This document shows, one piece after another, positions 36,801 to 46,880 of a stretch of 64,000 bases of DNA. The stretch's first letter is position 1. The number at the start of each line of letters is the position of its first letter. The notes under the pieces were generated by a model. That model was given only the letters and a program-made list of their open reading frames with translations, was not told where the DNA came from and searched no databases. The position numbers were made by a program, and so were the translations under genes. Location of the stretch: positions 16,988,883 through 17,052,882 of the forward strand of contig NW_022145613.1 of assembly GCF_000002235.5 (NCBI RefSeq), given 5' to 3'. This DNA is from Strongylocentrotus purpuratus (taxonomy: Eukaryota; Echinodermata; Echinoidea; Camarodonta; Strongylocentrotidae).

Positions 36801-39800
36801 GCATGATGAAAAAAAAAAAAAATCCCAATTCTATGCTGCGTACGGCAAGGTTATTTGTTTATATATTGAACATAAAAATCAAATGAGAGTTTTCACAGAT
36901 TTGTGTTTGTATTAAATACTTAAGCATCCTTTCATATTGTTTAAACAAACTTGCCTAGACTAGAAAGATCAGTGAATGTCGTTCCCTATAAAATAAAGTA
37001 TGAATTTTTATAAAGCATCATTCACAAATGATGGAGTCGACCGCCGCAAAAAGAACACCATGGTAAAATGAGGTAGGATAAACAGCGTGCTTTATAGATG
37101 TCCGTATCTTAATAACAAACATAAGGGCCTTTTTAGCACACAGTTTTCGTTGTTGTTTTTGCTCCTCTTGACAGTTTTTGGAGGTGAACGAAACTTGACA
37201 GTAAAACTGATCATCTTGTTTTTACTGAAAACCCTGCACAACATCTTTGACGGGCTTAAATATTTCTCTAGATACATATGGAGGTGTACTGCAGAACTAT
37301 AATGTACTAAATGTACATAGAGGGATTTCATTGAAGCATGCACTACACCTGGGTTGAGACAGACAATGATGAATGAAATACCTCGCTAATGGATGTAACC
37401 ACTGGTCCAAGATTTAAATCTCTAGCCCTACTACACAAAGAAGTAAAATGAAGAAGAAAAAAAAAACCTTACTCAACGGCATTCCTTTCAACTCCTTGCC
37501 TTGCTCCATCTTCGCATTTAGTTCCAGGACTGGCAACTGAAGAGGGACTTGTCCTGGTGCTAACTTCCTCATCACAGGGTTGCTGTTGTAGAGTTGATGG
37601 TGGCACTACTGTTTGTCTAAGGGCGCACGAAAAATCATAAATTCATATGTGTGTGTACTGTTCAGAAAGTCCCACAATTGTTCAATTTTTCAAAAAGATT
37701 TTAAGATTAATTGTTCATATATATATATATATATATATATAAGTATTAAACATAAAAATCAAATGGAAGTTTTCATAGATTTGTGGTTGTATTAAATACT
37801 TTCTAACTAGCATCCTTTTAGTTTTACATTGATTAAATGAACACACATGGACTAAAAACTACAGTGAATGTCGTTCCCCAATAAAAGTATGGATTTTTAT
37901 ACAGCTTCATTCACAAATGTCTTCCACTGCTGCAGAAAAGGACACCGTGGTACAATGAGGAAGCATAAAACAAACAGTGCTTTTAATTGTGTTTTTTTGC
38001 TTCTCTTGACAGTTTTTGACGGGGTTAAGTGAACGAAACTTAACGGTTAAACTGATCATCTTCTTAACAAAAAAAACCTGCTCATCATCCTGTGTGGAGC
38101 CTCAATATTTCTCCAGTTACATATCTTTTATCTAAAGGTGTACTGCAAAACTGTGATGCACTACATGTATATAGAGCGATTACATTGAGGTATGTGCTAC
38201 ACCTGGGTTGAGACAGGCAATGATGAATGAGATGCCTTGCTAATGGCTGTAACCACTGGTCCAAGATTTAAATCTCTAACCTTCTAAACAAAGAAGTAAA
38301 ATGAAACAAAACAAAACCCTTACTCAACAGTGTTCCTTTCGACTCCTTGCCTTGCTCCATCTTCGCATCTAGGTCCAGAACTGGCAACTGCAGAGGGAAG
38401 GGTCCTGCTGCTAACTTTCTCATTACATGGTTGCTGTGGTAGAGGGAAAGTTGATTGTGGCATTGCTGATACTCTTGCTATAGGTTTGTTGGAAGGCATG
38501 GCATCTGTATTATCCTCTGACTCTGCCTTCTCAAGATCTTCATTTTGAATAAAAATTCAAACTCTAAATCAATCAACGGAATACAGTTTTAATTCTCCTA
38601 TAATTAGAAAAAAATTACTGCTTGTCATGTAAAAATGGCACTGCCAAACTTAATCATAGAAATATTGCAACACAAAGATTTCTTTGTAAAATAGGTATAA
38701 GTACTTCTTCAATGTGTATTTTTAGTGGAAATCATGAACAGCATGAACAGACAGTCATTTATTTGTAAATGGTAAAAAGTATGATCTCTCTGGAATGTTA
38801 TATTTGTATAGTGAAAAGAAAAGAATATACAAAATGATTTGATCACAGATAAAGAATATATTTTTGGTACACTTGTCAAATCCAAAACGTTATTCCACTA
38901 TTTCCTTCTTTTCTAAGAGCTCTCAAACATTTAGAAAATATGGAATATATACCGTAAATCTCCGTGTATAAGACTCACTTTTTTCCCGCCAATTTTTTTT
39001 TTTGAAAGTCAGGGGAGCGTCTTATACACAGGTACAAACAACAACAACAAAAATAAAATAAATTTAAGTGTTGATTTATGCCCCTCCATCCACTGTGCCT
39101 GGCAATGTCTCCCAGCTCAGTCATACAAGGTGTGTTGACTCACCACTCAGAAACTAGAACAACACTACCTGTATGGCTGGATTTCTGTTTGGACTTGTCT
39201 GTCATCTTTAGTTTTAAAAACGACATTTTACTATTATTTGTGACAAGTTCACAAGCACAAACTGGCCTCTTCAACTGCATCTCGCAGTAAAATAAAGGTC
39301 CTTCCCCGCATAGATTTTTGATCACGGACCTGGCTTGATGCCTACAAAGTCGGCAAAAAAAAAAAATAGGGGTGCGTTTTACACACAGAGATTTATTGCT
39401 TTAAAAAAACAATCGTCTCGATCTTCATAATAAGAAATGGCACATATTTTGATAAATATATTTTGCTGATGAGTTAACTATTACAGGATAAATTTTTGTT
39501 GTTGTTTATTGGCAAAATTTTATGGAAGTCATGCTCCTCTTTTTAATACAAATATTAGCTCACCTCTCTTTTCATCTTCCTTGGGCTGTGTATATTTAAC
39601 CAATTCCTCTATATCTGGTCCTGAAGCCTGGCTGCTGGGAACTGAGTCAGGAGTGTCCTCTCCAGATTTACCAACGTTTCCATCTATGTTTAGAATTCAG
39701 ATGATATTATTGAGAAATCCCTATTCCTAAAACTCAGAAAATTGTCTCGACTGGCATTATAACCACAATGCACATAATAACAACAAAATAAAAATTAAAT

Positions 39801-42070
39801 GCTTGCATCATATAAACATCAATGCAGACAGCAAAGGAAACAGGAGAGAAAAGTAGAGAGAAAGAAAGAGAGAGCAAGAAAATTTAATAGTAAGAAAGAA
39901 ATCACATTGCACTTGAAAGAAAATATAAATACAAAATGATGAATGATATTTGATAGAACGTATGGAAGAGGAATGGAATATGGAGAAAAGGGAAGAAGAG
40001 AGAAGTTGGTGTTTTTTCACTTGTTTAAAACACATGGAGAAGCCCATCCTGATATTATTTTAATTTTAATAGAGAAACAGAACAATGAAAGATTTATCAA
40101 AATATGCTAATAGATAAAGTTTTCATTTGTTTAATGTTGAAATCAATCACATGCAACTCTGTAACATATCTTGCAAGGCATATCAGGACAACAAAAAAAA
40201 ATTGACAATCAATCCCTAAAAATTACCCTCCCCACCAAGGACAAACACCCCCACCTCTGAAAATTAGCCCCTAGGACAATTACCCCCCCTTCCTGGACAA
40301 CAAAGGACAACCACCCCGACGACAATTACCTTCCCCCCCCCCCCCCCCCCCCCCCCCGGAAAAGTTAGGTCTAGTAGTACACAATTCCATTTTCTATGGT
40401 AACATGATAGCTTGCCTTTCCAATTTGCAATATATATTGTTCTTCTTTATACAAAGTAAAAAGCATCCTTTTAAAACAATCAATGCCTGGCTCGTTTTCC
40501 TTGTTTATGCACAGGTAAATATATTGTTTTGCTATTAGTAAACAAAGATTTATCATTATAATCAGTGTTGGTGTTTTTCTAAATGTCCTACGATAACTAT
40601 TTTTTCATCTAAAAAAAGGTGGATGACAAACCTTTGGTTTCATTCCAAACGTTTGAACATAGCTACATTGCAAATTTGCAAAAGTGCGTGTTCTAAGCCG
40701 TTTCTGAATTTTTACAGCCAAACATACATACTGGTGAAAGCTTTAAATACATTTTGAAAAGCTTGTACTGTAATTAAAAACAGAATATTATGCAAAACTT
40801 TAAACTGGAAGTATATTGTTTTTGTATCAATATATGTAGTTGTATTGATTATAATTTTCATTATATACACAATTCAGTAGAAATCATGGTTCACTTTTAA
40901 ACGAATATTAGAGCTCACCATTTTAAAACTATCAATTGTTATATACCTCACTTAAGAAATCCAGCTATCTGATTGGTCAAAATTGCAGTCATGGTTTTAG
41001 CCATTCCCGTAAATAAACGAAAAATGCCACGCCCATGTAATAGTTCGAGGGCAAAATTAAAGTTACCGGGAATAGTTCAGTCTTGCTTAAAAACTGGTTT
41101 GAGCGATCGCGGATACCATACATCGTGTGTGTGCGAAGAATTGGTCGCTAGACAGCAAGAACACCAAGGCGTAGGCCCTACGTTTTATTATTAGCCGTAG
41201 ATCTGGGTCTAGATATAGTCTAGATTGTGATTTTATTGCATGCGATAACAGTGATACAGGTATTGAAGATTGTATAATGCAAGTGTTTGAATTTATTTGG
41301 TGGATGAAAAGTTGAATTCTACACCGTTTTGTGCGTCATTGCAGCGCTGAATTTAGTGTGTTTGTCGCTAATTTCTGACAAATTTAAATAGCTTTCCTGA
41401 TGGTATTTCATCCGAAATTTCTGTTATACTGATTCTTGTCCTTACCTTTGACTTGTTTCTTGTCTGTAGATGAATTACTTGAATTCTGACCACATTTCAG
41501 TAACACAAAAATGCAGCCCGTAGTCCCACACACGTATTTGTATGTACCTTGTAACCTTGTGCCCTTACCAGGCGCGTAGCCAGAGTTCGATGTTTGGGGG
41601 GGCACCTACATGTAATCGATCGAGGTCAAAAGAGAGGTCTAAAAAATTTCAACCGATCTTGGAAATTTTAGGCCCCGACGCCCCCCCCCACCCCGTGGCT
41701 ACGCGCCTGGCCCTTACACTGTCTGCTGTATCGATAGCGTATAAACAAACTTGATTACCATGATTGGTAAGTCGCACATGTATTCTATGACCATTTTTCG
41801 GTATATAAAGTATTAATGACTGCTTTAATTTTCGAAACAAAGTTGTTTCTCACAGCAGTCAATAATACTATACTATTAAAACTAAATCAGTGTACTGCTG
41901 TCTCTTGTTTGGCAGTATTTTATTTAACGTATTTCTAAATTATTCTTTTCTAACAAAACCATACCTGTCAGATTTTTGTTGCTCTTTGGTGAAAGCATCT
42001 CTTGTTTTCCCTTAAGACATTGGTAATCGTCCATTTTAAGCACGACAATATCTCTTTCAGCGGTGGCCAT
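32739..42070 (-). CDS. MyD88-like death-domain/TIR adaptor, eight coding exons (483 aa as read)
   Basis: Spliced CDS: 42070-41965, 39683-39564, 38537-38324, 37616-37473, 35729-35520, 34261-33981, 33544-33388, 32958-32739. All introns are GT-AG, every junction is in phase, and the sum is 1452 nt. Residues 1-75 are an N-terminal segment. 76-264 are three related Ser/Thr/Pro/Gln-rich linker exons. About 268-352 is a death domain (IAEQVAGSCDLRKMALRLGV ... FLEVLVKTD). From about 395 comes a TIR domain: box-1-like FFDIFLVHTGKS, then STMPVGTPVHQEIERMLNSS and the SITVEMALQLA helix. Death domain before TIR is the MyD88 order, so a cytoplasmic adaptor for Toll/IL-1-type receptors is the likely role. 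The long repeated linker is unlike standard MyD88. A +1 frameshift near 32746 truncates the TIR (see separate entry). Gene identity is inferred from domain order only. Confidence 0.85.
33067..33098. repeat. C-run/A-run
   Basis: About 11 C followed by 18 A within the intron between exons 7 and 8 of the death-domain/TIR gene. Confidence 0.9.
33388..33544 (-). CDS. Death-domain/TIR gene, exon 7 (inter-domain and TIR box 1)
   Basis: Acceptor TTCATTTAG/GACTTG; donor AAAAA/GTGAGT. Encodes LGIRDLEASLEGGESS, a linker, then DEFFDIFLVHTGKSENTKK, the first strand and box 1 of a TIR fold. Confidence 0.88.
33801..33852. repeat. Poly-G tract, 40 uninterrupted G
   Basis: Homopolymer in an intron of the death-domain/TIR gene. 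It is a candidate G-quadruplex or an assembly-length artefact. Confidence 0.95.
33981..34261 (-). CDS. Death-domain/TIR gene, exon 6 (death domain)
   Basis: Acceptor ACCCTTAG/ACAAGC matches the acceptors of exons 4 and 5; donor GGAAAA/GTAAGC. Encodes the whole six-helix-like death domain, with IAEQVAGSCDLRKMALRLG, QQLVTQFYKVFRLFDKK and MIKRFLEVL. Confidence 0.88.
34588..34797. mobile_element. MITE inserted in one intron copy
   Basis: Ends carry inverted CACTTTCGCAAACACG and CGTGTTTGCGAAAGCG. The paralogous intron at about 37083-37115 runs straight through the same point (TTTATAGATGTC...TAATAACAAAC) without it. AGTA on both sides may be the target duplication. Confidence 0.7.
35520..35729 (-). 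CDS. Death-domain/TIR gene, exon 5 (linker repeat unit 3)
   Basis: Acceptor CCCTTAG/ACAAAC; donor GTTGA/GTAAGG. Encodes QTAESEDNTDAVPSNEP ... PLPQQPCDEEVSTRTRPS ... CEDGPMQEVKRNAVE. Confidence 0.85.
37473..37616 (-). CDS. Death-domain/TIR gene, exon 4 (linker repeat unit 2)
   Basis: Acceptor GCCCTTAG/ACAAACAG; donor GTTGA/GTAAGG. Encodes QTVVPPSTLQQQPCDEEV and CEDGARQGVERNAVE. It lacks the ESEDNTDA portion present in units 1 and 3. Confidence 0.85.
37718..37742. repeat. (AT)n microsatellite
   Basis: About 12 AT units in an intron of the death-domain/TIR gene. Confidence 0.9.
38324..38537 (-). CDS. Death-domain/TIR gene, exon 3 (linker repeat unit 1)
   Basis: Encodes EKAESEDNTDAMPSNKP ... 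PLPQQPCNEKVSSRTLPS ... CEDGARQGVERNTVE; donor GTTGA/GTAAGG. It shares most of its length with exons 4 and 5. The reverse-strand ORF over it is a shadow. Confidence 0.82.
38955..39395. mobile_element. Non-autonomous DNA element with TAAATCTC(C/T)GTGT ends
   Basis: TAAATCTCCGTGTATAAGAC at the left; ACACACAGAGATTTA at the right (12 of 13 inverted match). Inner words GTCTTATACAC and GTGCGTTTTACAC are related. Lies in the intron between exons 2 and 3. Confidence 0.65.
39564..39683 (-). CDS. Death-domain/TIR gene, exon 2 (linker)
   Basis: Acceptor AACATAG/ATGGAA; donor GAGAG/GTGAGC. Encodes GNVGKSGEDTPDSVPSSQAS and a charged EELVKYTQPKEDEK end. It is low-complexity, so support comes from splice sites and phase. 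Confidence 0.75.
40330..40358. repeat. Poly-C tract
   Basis: About 27 C in an intron, preceded by a degenerate CCCC-rich stretch with GGACAA words. Confidence 0.9.
41443..41553 (-). CDS. Possible alternative exon of the death-domain/TIR gene
   Basis: A minus-strand reading frame (GTYKYVCGTTGCIFVLLKCG then NSSNSSTDKKQVK) ends at a good donor, CAAAG/GTAAGG. An AG at about 41554 (TTACAAG/GTACAT) would give phase 1 in and out, so it could be skipped or included. The acceptor lacks a pyrimidine tract and a transposon lies just upstream. Confidence 0.25.
41569..41709. mobile_element. hAT-like MITE, 141 bp, perfect 8-bp target duplication
   Basis: Terminal CAGGCGCGTAGCC is exactly inverted at the right end (GGCTACGCGCCTG). 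It is flanked by GCCCTTAC on both sides (41561-41568, 41710-41717). CAG-start ends with 8-bp duplications are typical of the hAT superfamily. This copy helps define the ends seen elsewhere in the window. Confidence 0.88.
41965..42070 (-). CDS. Death-domain/TIR gene, exon 1
   Basis: ATG at 42070 starts MATAERDIVVLKMDDYQ; donor CTGACAG/GTATGG. Phase 1 out joins the 39683 exon as GAT. A 5' UTR splice may lie just upstream (TTCCTTGAAG/GTTTC). Confidence 0.75.
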
Positions 42071-42419
42071 CCTGGATTTTGATGAAACCTTCAAGGAAAT
42101 AAAAGAAATTTGGTGTCATTATCAATCACATCAGTCTTGTAATTCGTAAGTATACATCTATTCCAATGAAAAATTATACAGACCACCTTCGTTTATACGG
42201 ATCTGAACACCTGAAATACCCTGAAAAACTCGCGCTCAAGGAATTTAATTCATGCTCGTCAGTTTATTTGATGATGATCCTAACAGCGTCAGGCCGTCTT
42301 TGAATTTTGAAAAAGAATGAATTCAGAAAGGGTTCTTTTTCCAAAGACCATCGAAGTTTGTAACCGTCTTGAAGAACTTTGTGGCTTTGAAACAAAGATG
42401 AGATGATATACATGACGTT

Positions 42420-42785
42420 CGGCCCCCCCCCCATTCCGGGGTCGGAATGACCGCATGCGTGTTACCAATATGTCCGGTAAAGGGGTACTTTTCGTGCGAC
42501 AAAGTCCGGAGATTTGTAAAAAAAGGGGTGTATTTGACTTTTCACCAGGAGATTTCTTTAAAAAGGGAGTGTTTTTCTTTTTTCTCTCATCTCTTTGGAC
42601 TCCTGAGAAATTATTCCGAATTTAGGGGGACACATTAAGCATTTTTCTGTATTTAGGGGGGTCTCCATGGCAGGAAAAGCTCGCGAAAGGGGGGTTCGGA
42701 AATGTTGGCAGTCCTCAGATAGGGGGTGCTTTAAAAAAGAGGGAACAAGCATACGCGTACCCTAAATAGCCCTCCCCCCCGACCC
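42420..42785 (-). repeat. Dispersed repeat related to 11990-12170
   Basis: Carries the inverted TTAGGGTACGCGTATGC word at about 42750-42767 and CCGGTAAAGGGGTACTTTTC at about 42474. Bounded by C/G runs. Confidence 0.6.
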
Positions 42786-42805
42786 CGGAGTCGGAGAGAC
42801 TGCGT

Positions 42806-42960
42806 GGGGGGGGGGGGCGTGGGGGGGGGGGGGCGTGGGGGGGGGGGGGGCCGTGGGGGGGGCCCGTGGGGGGGGGCGTGGGGGGGGGCCCGTGGGGGGG
42901 GGCCGTGGGGGGGGGGGGGGGGGGGGGGGCTTGGGGGGGGGGGGGGAGGTTTTTTTTTTC
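42806..42960. repeat. G-rich array (G7-20 runs spaced by CGT/CCCGT)
   Basis: Roughly 150 bp almost entirely G on the plus strand, with repeated GGGGGGGCGTGGGGG units and a terminal T run. ORFs here (polyglycine/polyproline) are artefacts. Strong G-quadruplex potential. Confidence 0.95.
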
Positions 42961-42962
42961 CC

Positions 42963-43256
42963 TATGCATGCACAGATGGTATACCCCTAGACCGAAAGCT
43001 TCAGTCTCTGATATCGACGGTGGTTCCGCTGAGATTGCATCTGGCTCCACTGACCGCCTCTTTACATAGACTGAAGTACGGCCTATGCCGTACTAGTAGA
43101 TCAAATGGTTTCGGTTCGGCAGGACCGCGATGAATGAGATATGCAATGAGATTTTCACCCTTTACATCCTCTTAAATGCACTTTTGCTGCAATATTACAT
43201 TAGGCTAATAAAAATATAAAAAATAACAAACAAATGTGGCTTTGACTTACGATAGT
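42963..43256. repeat. Foldback-end motif plus first copy of a 136-bp direct repeat
   Basis: 42963-43060 carries the GACCGAAAGCTTCAGTCTCT-type end, inverted at about 43567-43660. 43121-43256 (CAGGACCGCGATGAATGAGA ... CTTACGATAG) is repeated almost exactly at 43697-43833. Confidence 0.8.
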
Positions 43257-43565
43257 AAAGTGTAGCAGCCGCAATTAAAAAGGTCTAATTTGAGGAGTGA
43301 ATATCGACCAATGTCCATAACTAATCTGGGTGTATTATAAGTAGTGCATAATGTGTAGGGTATATAAGGAGGGAGGGGGGGGGGGTCGAGTTTCAATAAA
43401 TTTCCTGTTATTTCCCATTTGCACTTTTGATGACAGTCACATAAAATGTAGATTATCATATACCTCATTTACTTCGGGGTGCACAAATTGTAGCAGCCGC
43501 CATTAAAAATATCTAACTGATGAGGGATTAATTTTTGGACCATTGACAAGAACAATTAGTGTGAG
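43257..43565 (-). repeat. ~300-bp dispersed repeat (GCAGCCGC-ATTAAAAA family), copy 1
   Basis: Contains GTAGCAGCCGCAATTAAAAA, a GTAGGGTATATAAGGAG block, a G-run and a second GTAGCAGCCGCCATTAAAAA. It matches 47640-48190 in reverse orientation, and partly 51945-52185 and 61325-61440. Confidence 0.8.
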
Positions 43566-43696
43566 CCAGATGCAATGGAGCCAGATGCAATCTCAGCGGA
43601 ACCACCGTCGATATCAGAGACTGAAGCTTTCGGTCTAGGGGTATACCATCTGTGCATGCATAGGGAAAAAAACCTGCCCCCCCCCCCCCCCCCCCC

Positions 43697-43833
43697 GCAG
43701 GACCGCGATGAATGAGATATGCAACAAGATTTTCACCCTTTACATCCTCATAAATGCACTTTTGCTGCAATATTACATTAGGCTAATAAAAATATAAAAA
43801 ATAACAAACAAATATGGCTTTGACTTACGATAG
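43697..43833. repeat. Second copy of the 136-bp direct repeat
   Basis: Near-identical to 43121-43256, from CAGGACCGCGATGAATGAGA to TTTGACTTACGATAG. The intervening 440 bp looks inserted. Confidence 0.85.
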
Positions 43834-45379
43834 CTTGCTCATTTATATCCTAAATTAATGATTAATCCGAGAAAGTCTCGTAGTCGAAATGATTCATTGT
43901 CATCCATCTTGGTTTTAATTAATGAATATTCATTTTTTCTTTTCGAACGTCCAATAGCTACGTACGAGCCAGTGATATATGAATATTCATAAACCCAATA
44001 CGAAAGGAGTGCTCTGATTGGCCATTCGCTATGTTTTGGTAGGTTGACCCGGAAATATATCGGCCGGATGAAGTCATAGATTACTAATTTGATTGGATGA
44101 ACGGTACGTTTCACGGTTCCGAGAAAAAATTGGATAAATCATATAAGTAATTCAAAAAATTTCGCATTTGTATGATAGGTCAATTATTATTATTTACTGT
44201 AAATAGGAGTACAATACATATACTTAATTTATATCTGATTTATAAATCAGAAAATTAGATCTAAATAGTCAAAATCGGGGAGAAAGCTCCATCACCATAA
44301 GTGGCAGCTGCATGGATTGGCCAGATTACCACCACGGTACGAGATCTCTGGGTTGCCGTCTGTATATGGGGAATGTCAACAAATGTCAGTTTTATTAAAG
44401 AAATGACCCATATCAGATGGTTATTTCTGTCCAGTATACCCCTTACTTACAGCTTCCACAATTAGGGGGGGGGATGAGGAATTAGCAATCCGCTGATTTT
44501 TTTTTTTTTTTCTTTATCTAGGCATTGGAAAGGAAATATATTTACTTTTCATACAATTTCAAAATAACATAGAAAATCATTGTACAACTTAAAAATATAG
44601 CAACTTTTTTTCAGCTAATCTGCCCGTTTTCTTCAGAAAACTGCGCGATGATATCCGCAATACCGGAATATCACACACAAATGTCATCCCTGACATAACC
44701 CATATACCATACGATATACTACTAATCTAGAGAGGATCAGCAGAACAACACGCAGTCTCAGTTGACGCGGAACATGCAACCACGCCTTGCAGCTGCACAC
44801 ATTACATGGCACAAAAGCAACGCAAATACGAACATACTCTACCTACCTATAACTTATAAGAAAAGGGGAAGAAGAAATAAGCCACTGCCACTGCCAAATT
44901 GCAAGATAAAATATCTGTCAGTTGGTATCAATTTTTACTTACTAATTTGATGACACTTCCTCAATTTTCAGACAGTCCGTGTACTCTCAACATGCACATA
45001 CACAAGCCAACTAGTAAATGAAGATGGTTTCTTCCGGGGTGCGTTATTATACTGTTCAGCAGTGGGAATTCCCGGCCGAAAGGGTGTCGTTGTTTTTTTA
45101 GTCTTGGCATACAGCCTAAACTTGATCTCTCTGCAAACAAGTAATTGCATGGCACACGGTCATCTAATTTTTTGTTTTTACTTTGTGACTTGTGTGGCTA
45201 TAAAAATTAATCGAAGAAGATTTAGATCTAGTTAACAATTATTCAATGTGACGTGGGGATTGAAAAAGAGGCTTATTATATTGCAGCTGAGCTGAACTCG
45301 GGAGCTAGGTTAACAAAGGTTTAAGCTCAAGACTACTGTCAAACTTCTCTTTCGTAGATATTCACTCGTGCCGAATCAT
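43834..45379. other. No gene recognised
   Basis: AT-rich sequence. It includes the repeat segment shared with 21064-21122 (at about 44377-44435), a G-run near 44465 and a T-run near 44500. ORFs are short and unsupported. Confidence 0.45.
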
Positions 45380-46317
45380 ACATACGGAAGCGTTAAAGTA
45401 ATTCTTCTTGACGACATGACGAGATATTCCCATCTTATCAAGTTGACTTAATATTCATATCATGTCGACATGTAAAAATATTTAACTTACCATGTCGACT
45501 TCACAAAAAGTTCATGTCGTCATGGCGACATAAATTATCTTGCCAAGTTGACTTCGCATAAAGTTCATGTCGTCATGGCGACATAAATTATCTTACCAAG
45601 TCGACTTTCCAAAAACTATCTGTCGTCATGGCGAAATAAATTATCTTGCCAAGTCGACTTCCCAAAAAGTATATGTCGTCATGGCGAAATAAAAATATCT
45701 TGCCAAGTCGACTTCGTAAGAAGTACATGTTGTCATGGCGAGATAAAATATGTTACCGAGTCGACTTAATAACAGTAGATGTCGTCTTGGCGACATAAAT
45801 GATCACGTGGAGTCAGCTTTAAGAAGTCACTAGACCTAGACTAGTCGACTGTGAATGAACTACACGTACGCACGCTGCATGAAATAGTCGTCACACTACA
45901 TATCTCGCCATGACGACATATACTTTTTGGGAAGTCGACTTGGTGAGATAATTTATGTCGCTATCACGAGATGAACTTTTTTGTGAAGTCGACTTGGCAA
46001 GATAATACATGTCGCCATGACGACATGAACGTTTTGTGAAGTCGACTTGGCAAGATAATTTATTTCGCCATGTCGACATTACTTTTTGGGTAGTCGACTT
46101 GGTAAGATAATATATGTCGCCATGACGACATGTAATTTTTTGTGAAGTCGACTTGGCAAGATAATTTATTTCGCCATGTCGACTAATAAAAGTTGATAAG
46201 TCGACATGCTAGGTTAAATATCTTTACATGTCGACATGATATATACATTAAGTCGACTTGACAAGATGAAATATCTCGTCATGTCGTCAAGTAGAATGGC
46301 ACTTTAACGCTTCCGTA
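45380..46317. mobile_element. 0.94-kb foldback element made of tandem GTCGAC-containing units
   Basis: Inverted ends TACGGAAGCGTTAAAGT / ACTTTAACGCTTCCGTA, each arm made of about seven units of ~50-55 bp. The units alternate AAGTCGACTT and TGTCGCCATGACGACA-type palindromes; the whole region is one large palindrome of short palindromes. GAATCAT on both sides (45373-45379, 46318-46324) may be a target duplication. Confidence 0.85.
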
Positions 46318-46471
46318 GAATCATGATAAACGCCTATAAAACTAAACAACTCCGGGTTTAAACAACAACAGCATTCTGCGTTCGGTTTTATGCGGCAATT
46401 AGTCAAAAATTACTATTTAGGCCGAGAAATTTTCTGTTATTTAAATGAAAATATAAATCAAAGGATAAACG

Positions 46472-46489
46472 TTTTTTTTTTTTTTTTTA
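46472..46489. repeat. Poly-T tract
   Basis: About 18 T; flanking sequence is AT-rich with nothing recognised to 46880. Confidence 0.9.
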
Positions 46490-46880
46490 TTGAGTAAAAA
46501 AGGAAAGAAATATAGAATGAAAAGAAATTTAAAAAAAGGAAAGATTCAAAGACTTTCTTATGATCAAATGAGTAACCTACAAAATGTAATATACATTTAT
46601 ATTCATGGAGGAGTATTCTGAAAATTGTTATATTTTATGTGAAGTAAAAAGTATGTTAATGTCATAACAAATTGAAATTGCGCGGAATTAGACACTCTTA
46701 TCATTTGTGGTCGCAAGCAGCCAGTTTGCGCAAAAATACCCAATGATTTATCTTAAAGGAGATAATTAGGACAATGAACATACTTTCCCAAACAAAAGAT
46801 CAATTTCGTTACAAAATAAAAGACCATAGCTTTCACAATACCACATGCACATCAAGCGGAAGCTGGCAACCAAACTCAGC

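Larger units (their letters stand above)
34262..38323 (-). repeat. Tandem exon-plus-intron duplication
   Basis: Introns after exons 3, 4 and 5 share ordered blocks: GTACTGTTCAGAAAGT next to the acceptors, AAAAGAACACCATGGTA, AAGGGCCTTTTTAGCA, ACTGATCATCTTCTT and CCTGGGTTGAGACAGGCAAT. Unit length is about 1.2-1.9 kb, with indels distinguishing copies. Confidence 0.85.

Noticed and set aside
42715..43133. Polyproline/polyglycine ORFs
   Set aside because: Homopolymeric G/C tract artefacts.
45841..46079. ORF of repeated SRHGDMYYLAKSTSQK-like residues on the minus strand
   Set aside because: Translation of the GTCGAC tandem units; no start, splice or conservation evidence of coding.
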